A stretch of DNA of 64,000 bases from contig NC_054699.1 of NCBI RefSeq assembly GCF_016097555.1, forward strand, positions 2,958,293 to 3,022,292, in the 5' to 3' direction. Under the pieces are notes generated by a model. The model searched no databases. It saw nothing but the letters and a program-made list of their open reading frames with translations, and was not told the DNA's origin. Of the stretch, positions 54,979 through 63,961 are shown piece by piece. This stretch comes from Gigantopelta aegis (lineage: Eukaryota > Mollusca > Gastropoda > Neomphalida > Peltospiridae). The translations under genes were made by a program, and so were the position numbers. The first letter of the stretch is position 1; each line of letters starts with the position of its first letter.

Positions 54979-55101
54979 GGGCCCGTGCTTATAAAACTTA
55001 AAGTCTAGACTTTAACATAATGCTATTTGAATGGCGTTGCCGTGACGTTAAAGTCTGGACTTTATTACAGTCTAGACTTTAAGGTTTATAAGCACGGGGC
55101 C
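54979..55101. mobile_element. MITE with GGGCCCGTGCTTATAAA ends
   Basis: The left GGGCCCGTGCTTATAAAACT, TAAAGTCTAGACTTTAA and the right TTTAAGGTTTATAAGCACGG form long inverted ends; each arm also holds its own small palindrome AAAGTCTAGACTTT. Confidence 0.85.
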
Positions 55102-55160
55102 AGATCTTTGAGATCAAGCTGGTTTACACAGAAATTACTCAGTCTATAGCATTTAATATA

Positions 55161-56467
55161 TACTACTCAAAAGAATTTAAGGGTCAAAAATGTATAACCA
55201 AATAAGTTTCAGAGTGTATTATATTGATGATGTAAACTACACCAAATTTTTTATTTATTGTTCCATATTTACAAAAACCCACAAATAAACGTCACTGTAT
55301 ACAAGAAAGTCACATGACATGCTGTCAAAGTTGAAGGTTGTCAAACATGGATTTTACACATTAGAACATTCGTTTAATAGTGTGTGAATCCACCCCTGGC
55401 GCGAATACACTCGACACATCGTTGCCTCATGCTGTTGATCAGACGTCTGAAGAATTCTTGGGGAATGGCCTGCCACTCTGCCATAAGAAGTTGACCCAGA
55501 TCATGAAGGATGGCCGGAGGGGCATGGTTATCCCGAACTCTCCTGCCTAATTCGTCCCAGGCGTGCTCTATTAGGGCCAAGTCAGGCGAATATGCTGGCC
55601 AATCCATCCTGGCGATACCTTGTTGTCTGAGAAAGTCCGTTACCACCCTGGTGCGGTGGGGTCTGGCATTGTCATCCTGCAGAACTGCCCCGCCGCCAAT
55701 CTGCTGAAGGCCTGGGAGAACCAACGGCCGGATAATCTCATTCAGATAGCGGATTCCATTCAGATTGCCATCCACCACATAGAGGGGGGTCCTGTGGTGG
55801 ATAGAGATGCCGCCCCACACCATGACGCTGCCACCACCGAACCGGTGACGTTGTCTAACGTTAACGTCAGCGAAGCGCTCCCCAGGACGTCTGTAGACAC
55901 GAACCCGACCGTCATTGAACTGGAGACTAAACCTGGACTCATCAGTGAACATTACTCGACCCCACTGAACACGTTGCCACCGCAGATGAAGTGTGCACCA
56001 GTGACGTCTGGCCGTTCTGTGACGTGGTAGGAGTGGTGGTCGAACAGCCTGGCAACGGCAGCGTAGATTATTGGCTCTCAGACGATTACGTATGGTTTGA
56101 TCAGACACTCGAGTTCCAGTCGCAGTCCGCAGATTGTCACGTAATTATACGGAAATTCTGCATTGGGAACATGGAATACACATGCAAAGCGTGCAAATGA
56201 AGCGCTTTGTGAAAAAGCAAGTTATGGGCATTTAGCAGACCTTTCGCTTTCGCCCTAATTTATGTGCAAATGTAAGCATGTTTTCGCCATTAGAACTAGT
56301 CGACAGTGTCAATGACAGTGGATTTTAATTCATTTATGGGTTGCTTAGACCCACCTTCGTCAAAATGGTACAATACCATGCGTGACATTATGGTCTAGCT
56401 AATATAATTGACATTCAGAAAATAATGTCGAAAATATCGTCTGACCCTTAAATTCTTTTGAGTAGCA
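55161..56467 (-). mobile_element. Second Tc1-type transposon, 5' part of gene deleted
   Basis: The inverted ends are TACTACTCAAAAGAATTTAA and, inward from the right, TGCTACTCAAAAGAATTTAA, each followed by GGGTCA and bordered by TA. At 1307 bp it is about 200-300 bp shorter than usual. It belongs to a different Tc1 lineage from the element at 24505-26004: the ends and the transposase sequence differ. Confidence 0.9.
55374..56108 (-). pseudogene. Tc1 transposase, N-terminal domain missing
   Basis: An uninterrupted 244-codon frame carries SDQTIRNRLRANNLR (end of the second DNA-binding helix unit), then the full DDE domain: VMFTDESRFSLQF, GGGSVMVWGGIS, LQDDNARPHRTR and YSPDLALIEHAWDELGRR. There are 34 residues between the second Asp and the Glu. 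About 90-100 N-terminal residues found in full-length Tc1 transposases, including the first helix-turn-helix, are absent. Only ~360 bp remain up to the right end, so they were lost by an internal deletion. The catalytic residues are intact, but without the DNA-binding half it should not act on its ends. Confidence 0.88.
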
Positions 56468-57068
56468 TATCATTTTAATTGTTAAAACTGCTGTTCTACA
56501 GGTAGATTACTACATAAAAGAACTTCTTTCAAAAGTTCCTGGTGACATCAGTGCTGTCGTAACTTAGGAGTACAACAAGAATAAATGAAAAACAGAGCTG
56601 GAAAACTGCCTACACTGTGATATAAGTCTAGAAAATATTCCAAAGCCGTAATTATTCCACAAAAGTCCTTACCTTCAGTTTGTTCTAAGTGAATGGGCAA
56701 CTATAATTGAATTAAAACCATCAAAATTATGCAGTTAAAAATGTCTTGGTATTAAAAATGGTACTGTCTATCATGAAGAAAAGCCCATGCAATATTCAAG
56801 GTCCGGTCTGTTTTACTTGGACAGGTATTGATGACTGGATGGAATTTAGCTCAATTGAAAGAGCTCATGCCTAAGGTGCAATTAGTTGCAGAATCAATAC
56901 GAATCAATACGAACCAATGGACTTGGGTCTTCCCCATCTCATTCAATGTCCCACAATTGGTACAAAAGACAAGGTACATTCCACAAACGGATCCCTTTTC
57001 AGTACGAATCACCTGTGTGTTGGCATCGTCCCTCCCTCCTCCCTTGCTCACCCTTTTCCTCCCCTCCC
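56468..57068. other. Non-coding stretch
   Basis: Nothing recognised. A small tandem (GAATCAATACGAATCAATACG) at 56890 is noted. Confidence 0.4.
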
Positions 57069-57069
57069 T

Positions 57070-57538
57070 GCTTTAACTCTCTCTCTCTCTCTCTCTCTCT
57101 CCTGTCTCTCTCTTCCTGTCACTCTCTCTCTCTTTCTACCCCTCCCTCTCTCTCTCTCTTCTAACTCTCTCTCCCATCTCTCTTCTAACTCTCTCTCCCA
57201 TCTCTCTTCTAACTCTCTCTTCTCACTCTCCCATCTCTCTTCTAACTATCCTCCCTCTCTCTCTCTATCTCCCATCTCTCATCTAACTCTCTCCTCCCTC
57301 TCTCATCTCTTTCGCTCTCTTCTCACTCTCCCATCTCTCTTCTAACTCTCTCCTCCCTCCCTCTCTCTCTCTCTTTCCCATCTCTCTTCTAACTCTCTCC
57401 TCCCTTCCTCTCTCTCTCTCTCCCCCATCTCTCTTCTAACTCTCTCTTCCCTCCCTCTCTCTCCCATCTCTCTTATAACTCTCTCCTCCCTCCCTCCCTC
57501 TCTCTCCCATCTCTCTTCTAATTCTCTCCTCCCTCCCT

Positions 57539-57576
<38 letters not shown>

Positions 57577-57785
57577 TCTCTTCTAACTCTCCTTCCTCTC
57601 CTCTCTTCTAACTGTCCTCTCTCTCTCCTTTCTCACTCTCCCATATCTCCCTCCTCTCTCGCTCTCTGTCTCTCATCTCTCTTCTAACTCTCTCCTCTCT
57701 CTCTTCTCACTCTCCCATCTCTCCTCCCTCCTCTCTCTCTCTTTCTCTCTCTCCCTCCTCTTTTCTCACTCTCCCATCTCTCCTC

Positions 57786-57823
<38 letters not shown>

Positions 57824-58028
57824 ACTCTCCTCTCTCTCTCTCTTCTAACTCTCCTCTCTCTCTCCTTTCTCACTCTCCCATATCTCCCTCCTCTCTCTCT
57901 CTTCTCTCTCGCTCTCTGTCTCTCTTCTAACTCTCTCCTCTCTCCTCCGCTCTCTCCCTCTCTCCATCTCCCATCTCTCCTATCTCCCCCTCCTTCTCCT
58001 CTTCTCTCTCTCTCTCTCTCTATCTCTC

Positions 58029-58096
<68 letters not shown>

Positions 58097-58098
58097 CC
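57070..58098. repeat. ~1-kb polypyrimidine (CT-rich) tract
   Basis: An almost pure pyrimidine strand built from (CT)n runs and a loose ~30-50 bp theme (CTCTCCCATCTCTCTTCTAA), with isolated A and G. Open frames of 77-167 codons over it, full of Arg-Glu, are artefacts. Confidence 0.95.
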
Positions 58099-58112
58099 CA
58101 CCTTACCACAAA

Positions 58113-58618
58113 TTGTGGTACGTCCCACACCCTCAGATGAATGCTCTATCACTGAGCTACATCCCACACCCTCAGATGAATGCTCTATCACTGAGCTACA
58201 TCCCACACCCTCAGATGAATGTTCTATCACTGAGCTACATCTCACACCCTCAGATGAATGCTCTATCACTGAGCTACATCCACCACACCCTCTCTATCAT
58301 GATGACAGTGCTCTATCACTGAGCTACATCATCTCACACACCCTCAGATGAATGCTCTATCACTGAGCTACATCTCACACCCTCAGATGAATGCTCTATC
58401 ACTGAGCTACATCCCACACCCTCAGATGAATGCTCTATCACTGAGCTACATCCCACACCCTCAGATGAATGCTCTATCACTGAGCTACATCCCACACCCT
58501 CAGATGAATGCTCTATCACTGAGCTACATCCCACACCCTCAGATGAATGCTCTATCACTGAGCTACATCCCACACCCTCAGATGAATGCTCTATCACTGA
58601 GCTACATCTCACACCCTC
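58113..58618 (-). repeat. 39-bp minisatellite built from a tRNA/SINE A-box segment
   Basis: About twelve copies of a unit. On the minus strand each reads GGGATGTAGCTCAGTGATAG, AGCATTCATCTGAGGGTGT. The first half is the 5' half of a tRNA (A box TAGCTCAGTGATAGAGC) and matches the head of the SINEs in this window (reverse-strand CTTTACCACTGGGCTACGTCC). One unit around 58285-58335 is disturbed. No B box is present. Confidence 0.9.
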
Positions 58619-58820
58619 AGGACAAAAATAAACATGTACTGTTACACTGGGCTACAACATTTTATTCTTTGTGTATACAATTTTATACTATTTTAATATT
58701 GCAGTTGAACTTATTGTAAACATCTCACCTAAAAAAACAAGTCCCATAAATTTAAAAAGAACAGTTACTGTACAGATTCATTTTGATCTGTCTGTGAATT
58801 ATGTTATGTCGTTTGTTATA
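58619..58820. other. Non-coding stretch
   Basis: Nothing recognised. Confidence 0.4.
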
Positions 58821-58988
58821 CAGTGAAACCCCTCTAAACCGGACACCCTGGGGACCAAGTAAAAAGACCTGTTTTAAGAGGTATCTGTTTTAAAGAGGTT
58901 CTTTTCTGCAAATATATTTAAAAAGGGACCATAAAAAACATCTGGTTTTAAGGTTTTAAGGGAATTCCGGTTTTGAGAGGTTTCACTG
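58821..58988 (+). mobile_element. pogo/Tigger-like MITE
   Basis: The ends CAGTGAAACCCCTCTAAAC and GGTTTTGAGAGGTTTCACTG are inverted; the left is preceded by TA. Confidence 0.85.
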
Positions 58989-59585
58989 TGTATTATATGT
59001 TGTTATGTTATCATGTTATATGTCGTTATGTTATCATGTTATATGTGTTGTGCAGTGTTGTGTTGTGTTATATTATTAATTTTATTATATTTCCAATCCT
59101 TTCCAAAGCAAACAACATAATCACAAACACCACCATTCCATTATGAGTACTTCATATAAATATATCAACATACAAACAACTATAATTACTTTGATAAAAT
59201 TAGTGTTATAAATACACTACCAACACCAACCCATTAATTTACCTTTATGAAAATCAACTACTAAATGATATAACAGCAATAACTGGATTTTAATCACATG
59301 TTAAAAGATACAATTTCAGTAATTTAAGTAATAGTGCCCATTGAAGGTCCTCGGTACTCTTAAAACACTGTATGATACTTCAGTTTCTTGCTTAGTATAT
59401 TGACACAAAGTTCGTACGTAAGACTTTCTTACCTACGTTAATCGGATATGTTTTTGACATAGGAAAAAAGTAAAGTTTATTTTATTTAATGACACCACTA
59501 GAGCACATTGATTTTTTAATCTGATATGTTTTTGACATAGGAAAAATCCTCACCTGACAGCAATTTTTAGCTTTCTTTTTGCAAA
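58989..59585. other. Non-coding stretch
   Basis: A short ATGTTATCATGTTATATGT repeat at 58995-59050 and a SINE B-tail scrap in reverse at 59474-59522 (TTATTTAATGACACCACTAG). A TTTTTGACATAGGAAAAA phrase occurs twice around it, which may mark a target-site-like duplication or simply a repeat. Confidence 0.5.
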
Positions 59586-59589
59586 AAAA

Positions 59590-59792
59590 AATAAAAAAAT
59601 TAATAAGTATTCCGAGAATACTGCTAAAGTAATACATGACCTCTAGCGGGCACAAAATTTGTTCCATATCTCCTAAATTCAAGAGGCATAACTCTGTGAA
59701 AAATGGTTAAATCTGTAATAGTACATGGCAAAGATATACACAATATTTCAGCTCAATATCTTAAGTTATCGCGATTGAAAAAGTCCAGAAAA
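59590..59792. repeat. Dispersed GGCCATAACTCTG-type repeat, single copy
   Basis: TACATGACCTCTAGCGGGC, CATATCTCCTAAATTCAAG, ATAACTCTGTGAAAAATGG and TTTCAGCTCAATATCTTAAG match the family at 11320-11760. Confidence 0.7.
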
Positions 59793-60155
59793 CTAATTTT
59801 CATGGCTCGTAGTGATTTGTTTGCAACCCTATATAGCTGTTTGGTGGTAATGCTAATATGAATAGATGTTGTTATCCAGATCCGGGCATTTTCATTTAAT
59901 TCAGACAAAAGCCAGACTGCCCCCTCCTACAAAAAAGGGAGCCCGTATGCCTATGGTATATTACACACTCTGAAATAACTTTCACACAATTAGATGTGAA
60001 ACAAATAAAAACTATTTTCAAGCAAGAAACTGAGTTTGAGACAGAAATACCACACAGTGTTGTCAGAGATCCAAGTACTTTCAACAACACACTGCCGCCA
60101 CCGGCCCACTAACACTGAGACTTGGTGAAAACAAACTGCAGACTAGTTTACCTTT
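59793..60155. other. Region 3' of DOCK gene
   Basis: Probably 3' untranslated or downstream sequence of the minus-strand DOCK gene. No further exon recognised. Confidence 0.4.
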
Positions 60156-60291
60156 TCACCAAACAAGGGTTGACAGTCGTTCGACGGTTTCATTGAAGCC
60201 CACTTTGAGCGACTCGTGGTATTCCTTTTGATCGGTTGTTATAAGTTGAGCGTTCAGGTCAAGACCTTCTTTGCATACATTGATAAATTCT
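60156..60291 (-). CDS. DOCK (zizimin-type) last recognised exon
   Basis: C-terminal exon of the DHR2 (DOCKER) domain of a Rac/Cdc42 guanine-nucleotide exchange factor. On the minus strand the acceptor CATCCCTTTCAG precedes 60291. Its first A completes the AG of the previous exon (Arg). It encodes EFINVCKEGLDLNAQLITTD, QKEYHESLKVGFNETVERLS and TLVW, ending at TGA 60158-60156. The DQxEYHExLK segment is the conserved C-terminal helix of DOCK proteins, and the ELNxxLIxxDQ pattern is closest to DOCK9/10/11. A GTGAAA right after TLVW-Trp's first bases could be a donor leading to another short exon, so the stop is likely but not certain. Confidence 0.85.
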
Positions 60292-60429
60292 CTGAAAGGG
60301 ATGGAGACATTTTGTTTTAGAAGTATGGTACATGTAATCACAGAATTTGACGTCATTAATTGGCAGAATCTGGTGACTCACTACAGGTAGAAGACTTCAA
60401 TGGCACATTATTTATACATTGTACTGCTA

Positions 60430-60747
60430 AACTTGTCAGAAATGATTATGACGTACTCAATACATATTTATTGATGGTTTATATGGCATAAAACATACAG
60501 TTAAGGACCACAGAGATAACGAGAGAAAACCTGCTGTTGCCATTCCATTGGCTACCCTCTTTCAATTAGCAGCAATCTTTTATATGTAGAAGCCTACAGA
60601 CAGGATAGTACATACCATGGCTTTTGTCATACTAGTTATGGAGCACTGGCTGGAATGAAAAATAGCCTAATGGGCTCATGGATGGGGATTGATCTTCGAT
60701 TGATCGTGCATCAGGTGACCTCTTACCACTATGTCCCGCCCTCAGGC
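60430..60747 (-). mobile_element. SINE, tail type A
   Basis: Reverse, diverged copy inside a DOCK intron: TACTCAATACATATTTATTG, GGTTTATATGGCATAAAACA, TACAGTTAAGGACCACAGAG and the head CTTACCACTATGTCCCGCCC. Confidence 0.8.
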
Positions 60748-60817
60748 GTAACAGCATAAACTATAAATTACCTGTTGGTCAAGGAGTGAAGAAATCTTTA
60801 CTTAAGACTCGGCCTAC

Positions 60818-60918
60818 CTGAAGACATTTTTCAAGGCTTCTACTTTCTGCTCCTTGTATTTTCCCACCACATCCACATTCAGGAAGGCTTCCGCATAGGC
60901 GAGTGGACCAGCATTCAC
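60818..60918 (-). CDS. DOCK (zizimin-type) penultimate exon
   Basis: Encodes [20 protein letters not shown] followed by [13 protein letters not shown]. It lies between an acceptor GCTGTTACAG and a donor GTAGGC on the minus strand. The 101 bp (33 codons plus 2 bases) pass phase 2 to the next exon, which fits. VNAGPLAYA is one of the most conserved strings in DOCK DHR2 domains. The leading Val is in the loop known in DOCK9 as the nucleotide sensor that expels Mg2+ and helps GDP leave; that role is taken from family knowledge. The change YARAF to YAEAF is a small departure from vertebrate DOCK9-11. Confidence 0.93.
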
Positions 60919-61237
60919 CTGTAACAGCATAAAAGTGCTATCTGTTTAATACATGTACTGATAATATATGGAGACTTTACCGGTATTGTGTGTAAAAATT
61001 AATACAAATAATGATCACACATATATATGTGATTAATTGATTCATAAAACAGTAAATATTATATGCTTAATTCCCGAAGCAAAGGAGGGGGCAAAAACAC
61101 ATTATTATTAGTTTGTAATTTTAGCAGGTGCATTTTTATTTCACCTGCTGTGTCTAAAAAATGGACTGCTTTTCACTTTTTGAAGGCCGCTATTTCTAGC
61201 TCTGGGTGCAATTAATCACTCGCCTAAATTTGTTTTA

Positions 61238-62058
61238 CACCTTGAAATCTGCATTACCTGTGTAGCAACACTTCCCGATAATGTCACTAACCCACCTTGA
61301 GGTCAGTATTACCTGTGTAGCAACACTTCCCGATAACGCCACTAACCCACCTTGAGGTCAGTATTACCTGTGTAGCAACACTTCCCGATAACGCCACTAA
61401 CCCACCTTGAGGTCAGTATTACCTGTGTAGCAACACTTCCCGATAACGCCACTAACCCACCTTGAGGTCAGTATTACCTGTGTAGCAACACTTCCCGATA
61501 ACGCCACTAACTCTCACAGAAGCTTTAACTAGTGCTCTATAGTAATACAATTGATAATTTCCACTAGCCCACCTTGAGATCAGTATTACCTGTGTAGCGA
61601 CACTTCCCGATAACGCCATTCAGTATTACCTGTGTAGCGACACTTCCCGATAGCACCACTCGCCACCTTGAAATCAGTAACGCCACACTAACCCACCTTG
61701 AGGTCAGTATTACCTGGGTAGCGACACTTCCCGATAACGCCACTAGCCCACCTTGAGGTCAGTATTACCTGTGTAGCGACACTTCCCGATAGCGCCACTA
61801 GCCCACCTTGAGGTCAGTATTACCTGTGTAGCAACACTTCCCGATAGCGCGACTAGCCCCCCTTGAGGTCAGTATTACCTGTGTAGCAACACTTCCCGAT
61901 AGCGCCACTAGCCCACCTTGAGGTCAGTATTACCTGTGTAGCGACACTTCCCGATAACGCCACTAGCCCCCCTTGAGGTCAGTATTACCTGTGTAGCGAC
62001 ACTAGTACTTCAACGATAACGCATCCGAAGCACTAGCCCACCTTGAGGTCAGTATTAC
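61238..62058 (-). repeat. 55-bp array made of a DOCK exon 3' end plus its splice donor
   Basis: About 14 units, several of them exactly 55 bp apart (61291, 61346, 61401, 61456). On the minus strand each reads CAAGGTGGGCTAGTGGCG, TTATCGGGAAGTGTCGCTAC, ACAG then GTAATACTGACCT. This is the same sequence that ends the DOCK exon at 62059 (SGSVATQ-like codons then donor GTAATA). In the frame leading into the next exon it reads GLVALSGSVATQ, matching the LQGSVSVQ that precedes VNAGP in other DOCKs. Array copies near 61500-61700 are rearranged. Confidence 0.88.
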
Positions 62059-62286
62059 CTGTGTAGCGACACTTTTCCCGATAGCGCGAGCTGCCCACCT
62101 TGATGAGCCCAGCGAACCGTGGCGACTGAGGTACCTCGTGGAATGTCGGACACTTTCTTCTGAGCGCGACTTTCTCATCGCCATGGCCACCTCGATGGGC
62201 TGCAGTATCATCTCCTTCCCGATGTCGCGCTAGCCACATCCGCTTCTTCACATACGGGAATAGTGCGAATAGCTTTTGAAACAAAC
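62059..62286 (-). CDS. DOCK (zizimin-type) exon with disturbed frame
   Basis: Contains the conserved DOCK strings LFPYVKKRM, EMILQPIEVAM, QKKVSDI and, at its end, a GSVATQ-like segment before donor GTAATA. The matching family order is SHLFPYVKKR, LNPIEVA, KKVxEL, LQGSVSV. These strings fall in different frames, so the sequence as given cannot encode one continuous segment: frame changes are needed before LFPYV, after KKRM, after PIEVAM, after VSDI and near the end. The flanking exons are intact and in phase, which argues for assembly or consensus errors beside the 55-bp array rather than a dead gene. The acceptor is either ACAG before 62286 or AAAG before 62272. Confidence 0.75.
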
Positions 62287-62349
62287 CTGTGTCAAGATAA
62301 CGCCCACTCATTTTAGGATGTTACCTTGAGATATTTTTTTAACCTCTAG

Positions 62350-62885
62350 CCCGGTTGAAATCAATTACTTTTTTTTCTCCCACAGGATTGAGGTCAGATT
62401 TTTTAGCGACTCCCGACAGGGTTGAAGATGTATAGATATCGTGGTGTCGACACTTTCTATAGCTGATATGTTTTTCCTCCCCACAGGGTTGAAAAGATAT
62501 TTTTTTCTCCAAATACGGGTTGAAGATAGACATTTTTCCTTCCAAAAGGTTGAAGGATGTATAGATATGTTTTTCTCCAGGTTGAAAATCTGTTTTTTTC
62601 TCCACAGGGTTAAAGATAGATATTTTTCTCCCACAGGGCTGAAGATGTATAGATATGTTTTTCTCCCACAGGGTTGAAAATAGATATTTTTTTCTCCCAA
62701 AGGGTTGAAGATAGATTTTTTCTCCCAAAGGGTTGAAGATGTATAGATATGTTTTTCTCCCACAGGGTTAAAAATAGATATTTTTTCTCCCAAAGGGCTG
62801 AAGATGTATAGATATTTTTTTCTCCCACAGGGTTGAACATAGATTTTTTTTTCCCCCAAAGGGCTGATGAGATATTTTTTCAAGA
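62350..62885. repeat. ~40-50 bp array, TTTTTCTCCCACAGGGTTGA unit
   Basis: About a dozen units of TTTTTCTCCCACAGGGTTGA and AGATGTATAGATATG with frequent small length changes. It is in a DOCK intron. The minus-strand 200-codon frame over it (KKYLFSTLWEK-like) is a by-product. The plus strand looks like a string of acceptors, but the host gene reads the other way. Confidence 0.9.
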
Positions 62886-62989
62886 TTGAAGATAGACACA
62901 AAACTCTCATGTCTCTCTTTTTCTCAGCTATTTTGCATTCATCAAGATATTTATTGTTTCTTAACATTTCGGTATTTTGGTATTTGCTT

Positions 62990-63728
62990 GGTATTGTAAA
63001 TCGGTATTGACATGATACCGATACCGGACGGTATATACGGTATACTGCCCAGCTCTACTTACTGTTAAAAATCGTACAGTAAATCAGTATTGACATGATA
63101 CTGATACCGGACGGTATATACGGTATACTGCCCAGCTCTACTTACTGTTAAAAATCGTACGGTAAATCAGTATTGACATGATACCGATACCGGACGGTAT
63201 ATACGGTATACTGCCCAGCTCTACTTACTGTTAAGAATCGTCCTCCATTTAAACTGCTGACTGATGTCGCCTCACGTCTTGCCGTCCTTCGTGAAGGGAG
63301 TCTCGTACATGATACCGATACCGGACGGTACATACGGTATACCGCCCAGCTCTACTTACTGTGAAGAATCGTACAGTAAATCGGTATTGACATGATACCA
63401 ATACCGGACGGTATATACGGTATACCGCCCAGCTCTACTTACTGTGAAGAATCATCCTCCATTTAAACTGCTGACTGATGTCGCCTCACGTCTTGGTATA
63501 CCGTTCCTTCGTGAAGGGAGTCTCGTACATGGATACCGATACCGGACGGTACATACGGTATACCGCCCAGCTCTACTTACTGTGAAGAATCGTACCTCCT
63601 CACATTTAAACTGCCGGACTGATTGGTTGCCCATTCACTTACGCATCTTGCCATCCTTCGTGAATGGCGTCTCATACATGATACCAATATCGGACGGTAT
63701 ATACAGTATACCGCCCTGCTCTACTTAC
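62990..63728 (-). repeat. Array of partial DOCK exon copies, each with a splice donor
   Basis: Seven occurrences of the minus-strand donor phrase AACAGTAAGTAGAGCTGGGC (near 63054, 63138, 63221, 63352, 63435, 63572 and 63720, the last being the real donor, with variants). They are separated by GATACCGATACCGGACGGTA-type sequence. Three units (63230-63310, 63440-63533, 63582-63678) also carry 75-95 bp of the exon's 3' end: ATGTACGAGACTCCCTTCAC, AAGGACGGCAAGAC and GACATCAGTCAGCAG. These copies are damaged and not open. Confidence 0.88.
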
Positions 63729-63939
63729 TGTTAAGAATCGTCCTCCGTTTACACTGCTGACTGATGTCGCCTCGTGTCTTGCCGTCCTTCGTGAATGGCG
63801 TCTCGTACATGAAGCAGCGGATGTTGTTGTTCCTCTCGAAGTCCGTCAGTCTCTCCAAGTTATCCTTGTCGTCGAAGTAGGGAATCACGTGGGTGATCTG
63901 GATGTGGGCAAACTTCGGATCCAGCTCACTCGGGTTCAC
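63729..63939 (-). CDS. DOCK (zizimin-type) exon, first in window
   Basis: Encodes [60 protein letters not shown] and [10 protein letters not shown], between an acceptor TTGCACCCAG and a donor GTAAGT (minus strand). [18 protein letters not shown] and QCKRRTIL are signature strings of DHR2 domains, and the [12 protein letters not shown] wording is closest to the DOCK9/10/11 (zizimin, class D) group, which mainly act on Cdc42, DOCK10 also on Rac. The exon ends in phase 1. Upstream exons lie beyond the right edge, so only the last ~200 residues of what is usually a ~2000-residue protein are visible. Confidence 0.93.
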
Positions 63940-63961
63940 CTGGGTGCAAAAAAAAGATGAA

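Noticed and set aside
57766-58269. 167-codon frame starting with SSVIEHSSEGV repeats and continuing as Arg-Glu repeats
   Set aside because: It is the translation of the 39-bp minisatellite followed by the (CT)n tract; no coding signal.
62350-62885. String of plus-strand CTCCCACAG acceptor-like sites as a splicing decoy array
   Set aside because: The DOCK gene is transcribed from the other strand, so these would not be read as acceptors; no plus-strand gene is visible here.
62365-62967. 200-codon minus-strand open frame rich in KKYLFSTLWEK-like words
   Set aside because: It lies wholly on the TTTTTCTCCCACAGGGTTGA array in a DOCK intron; several frames are open and the peptide repeats follow the DNA unit.
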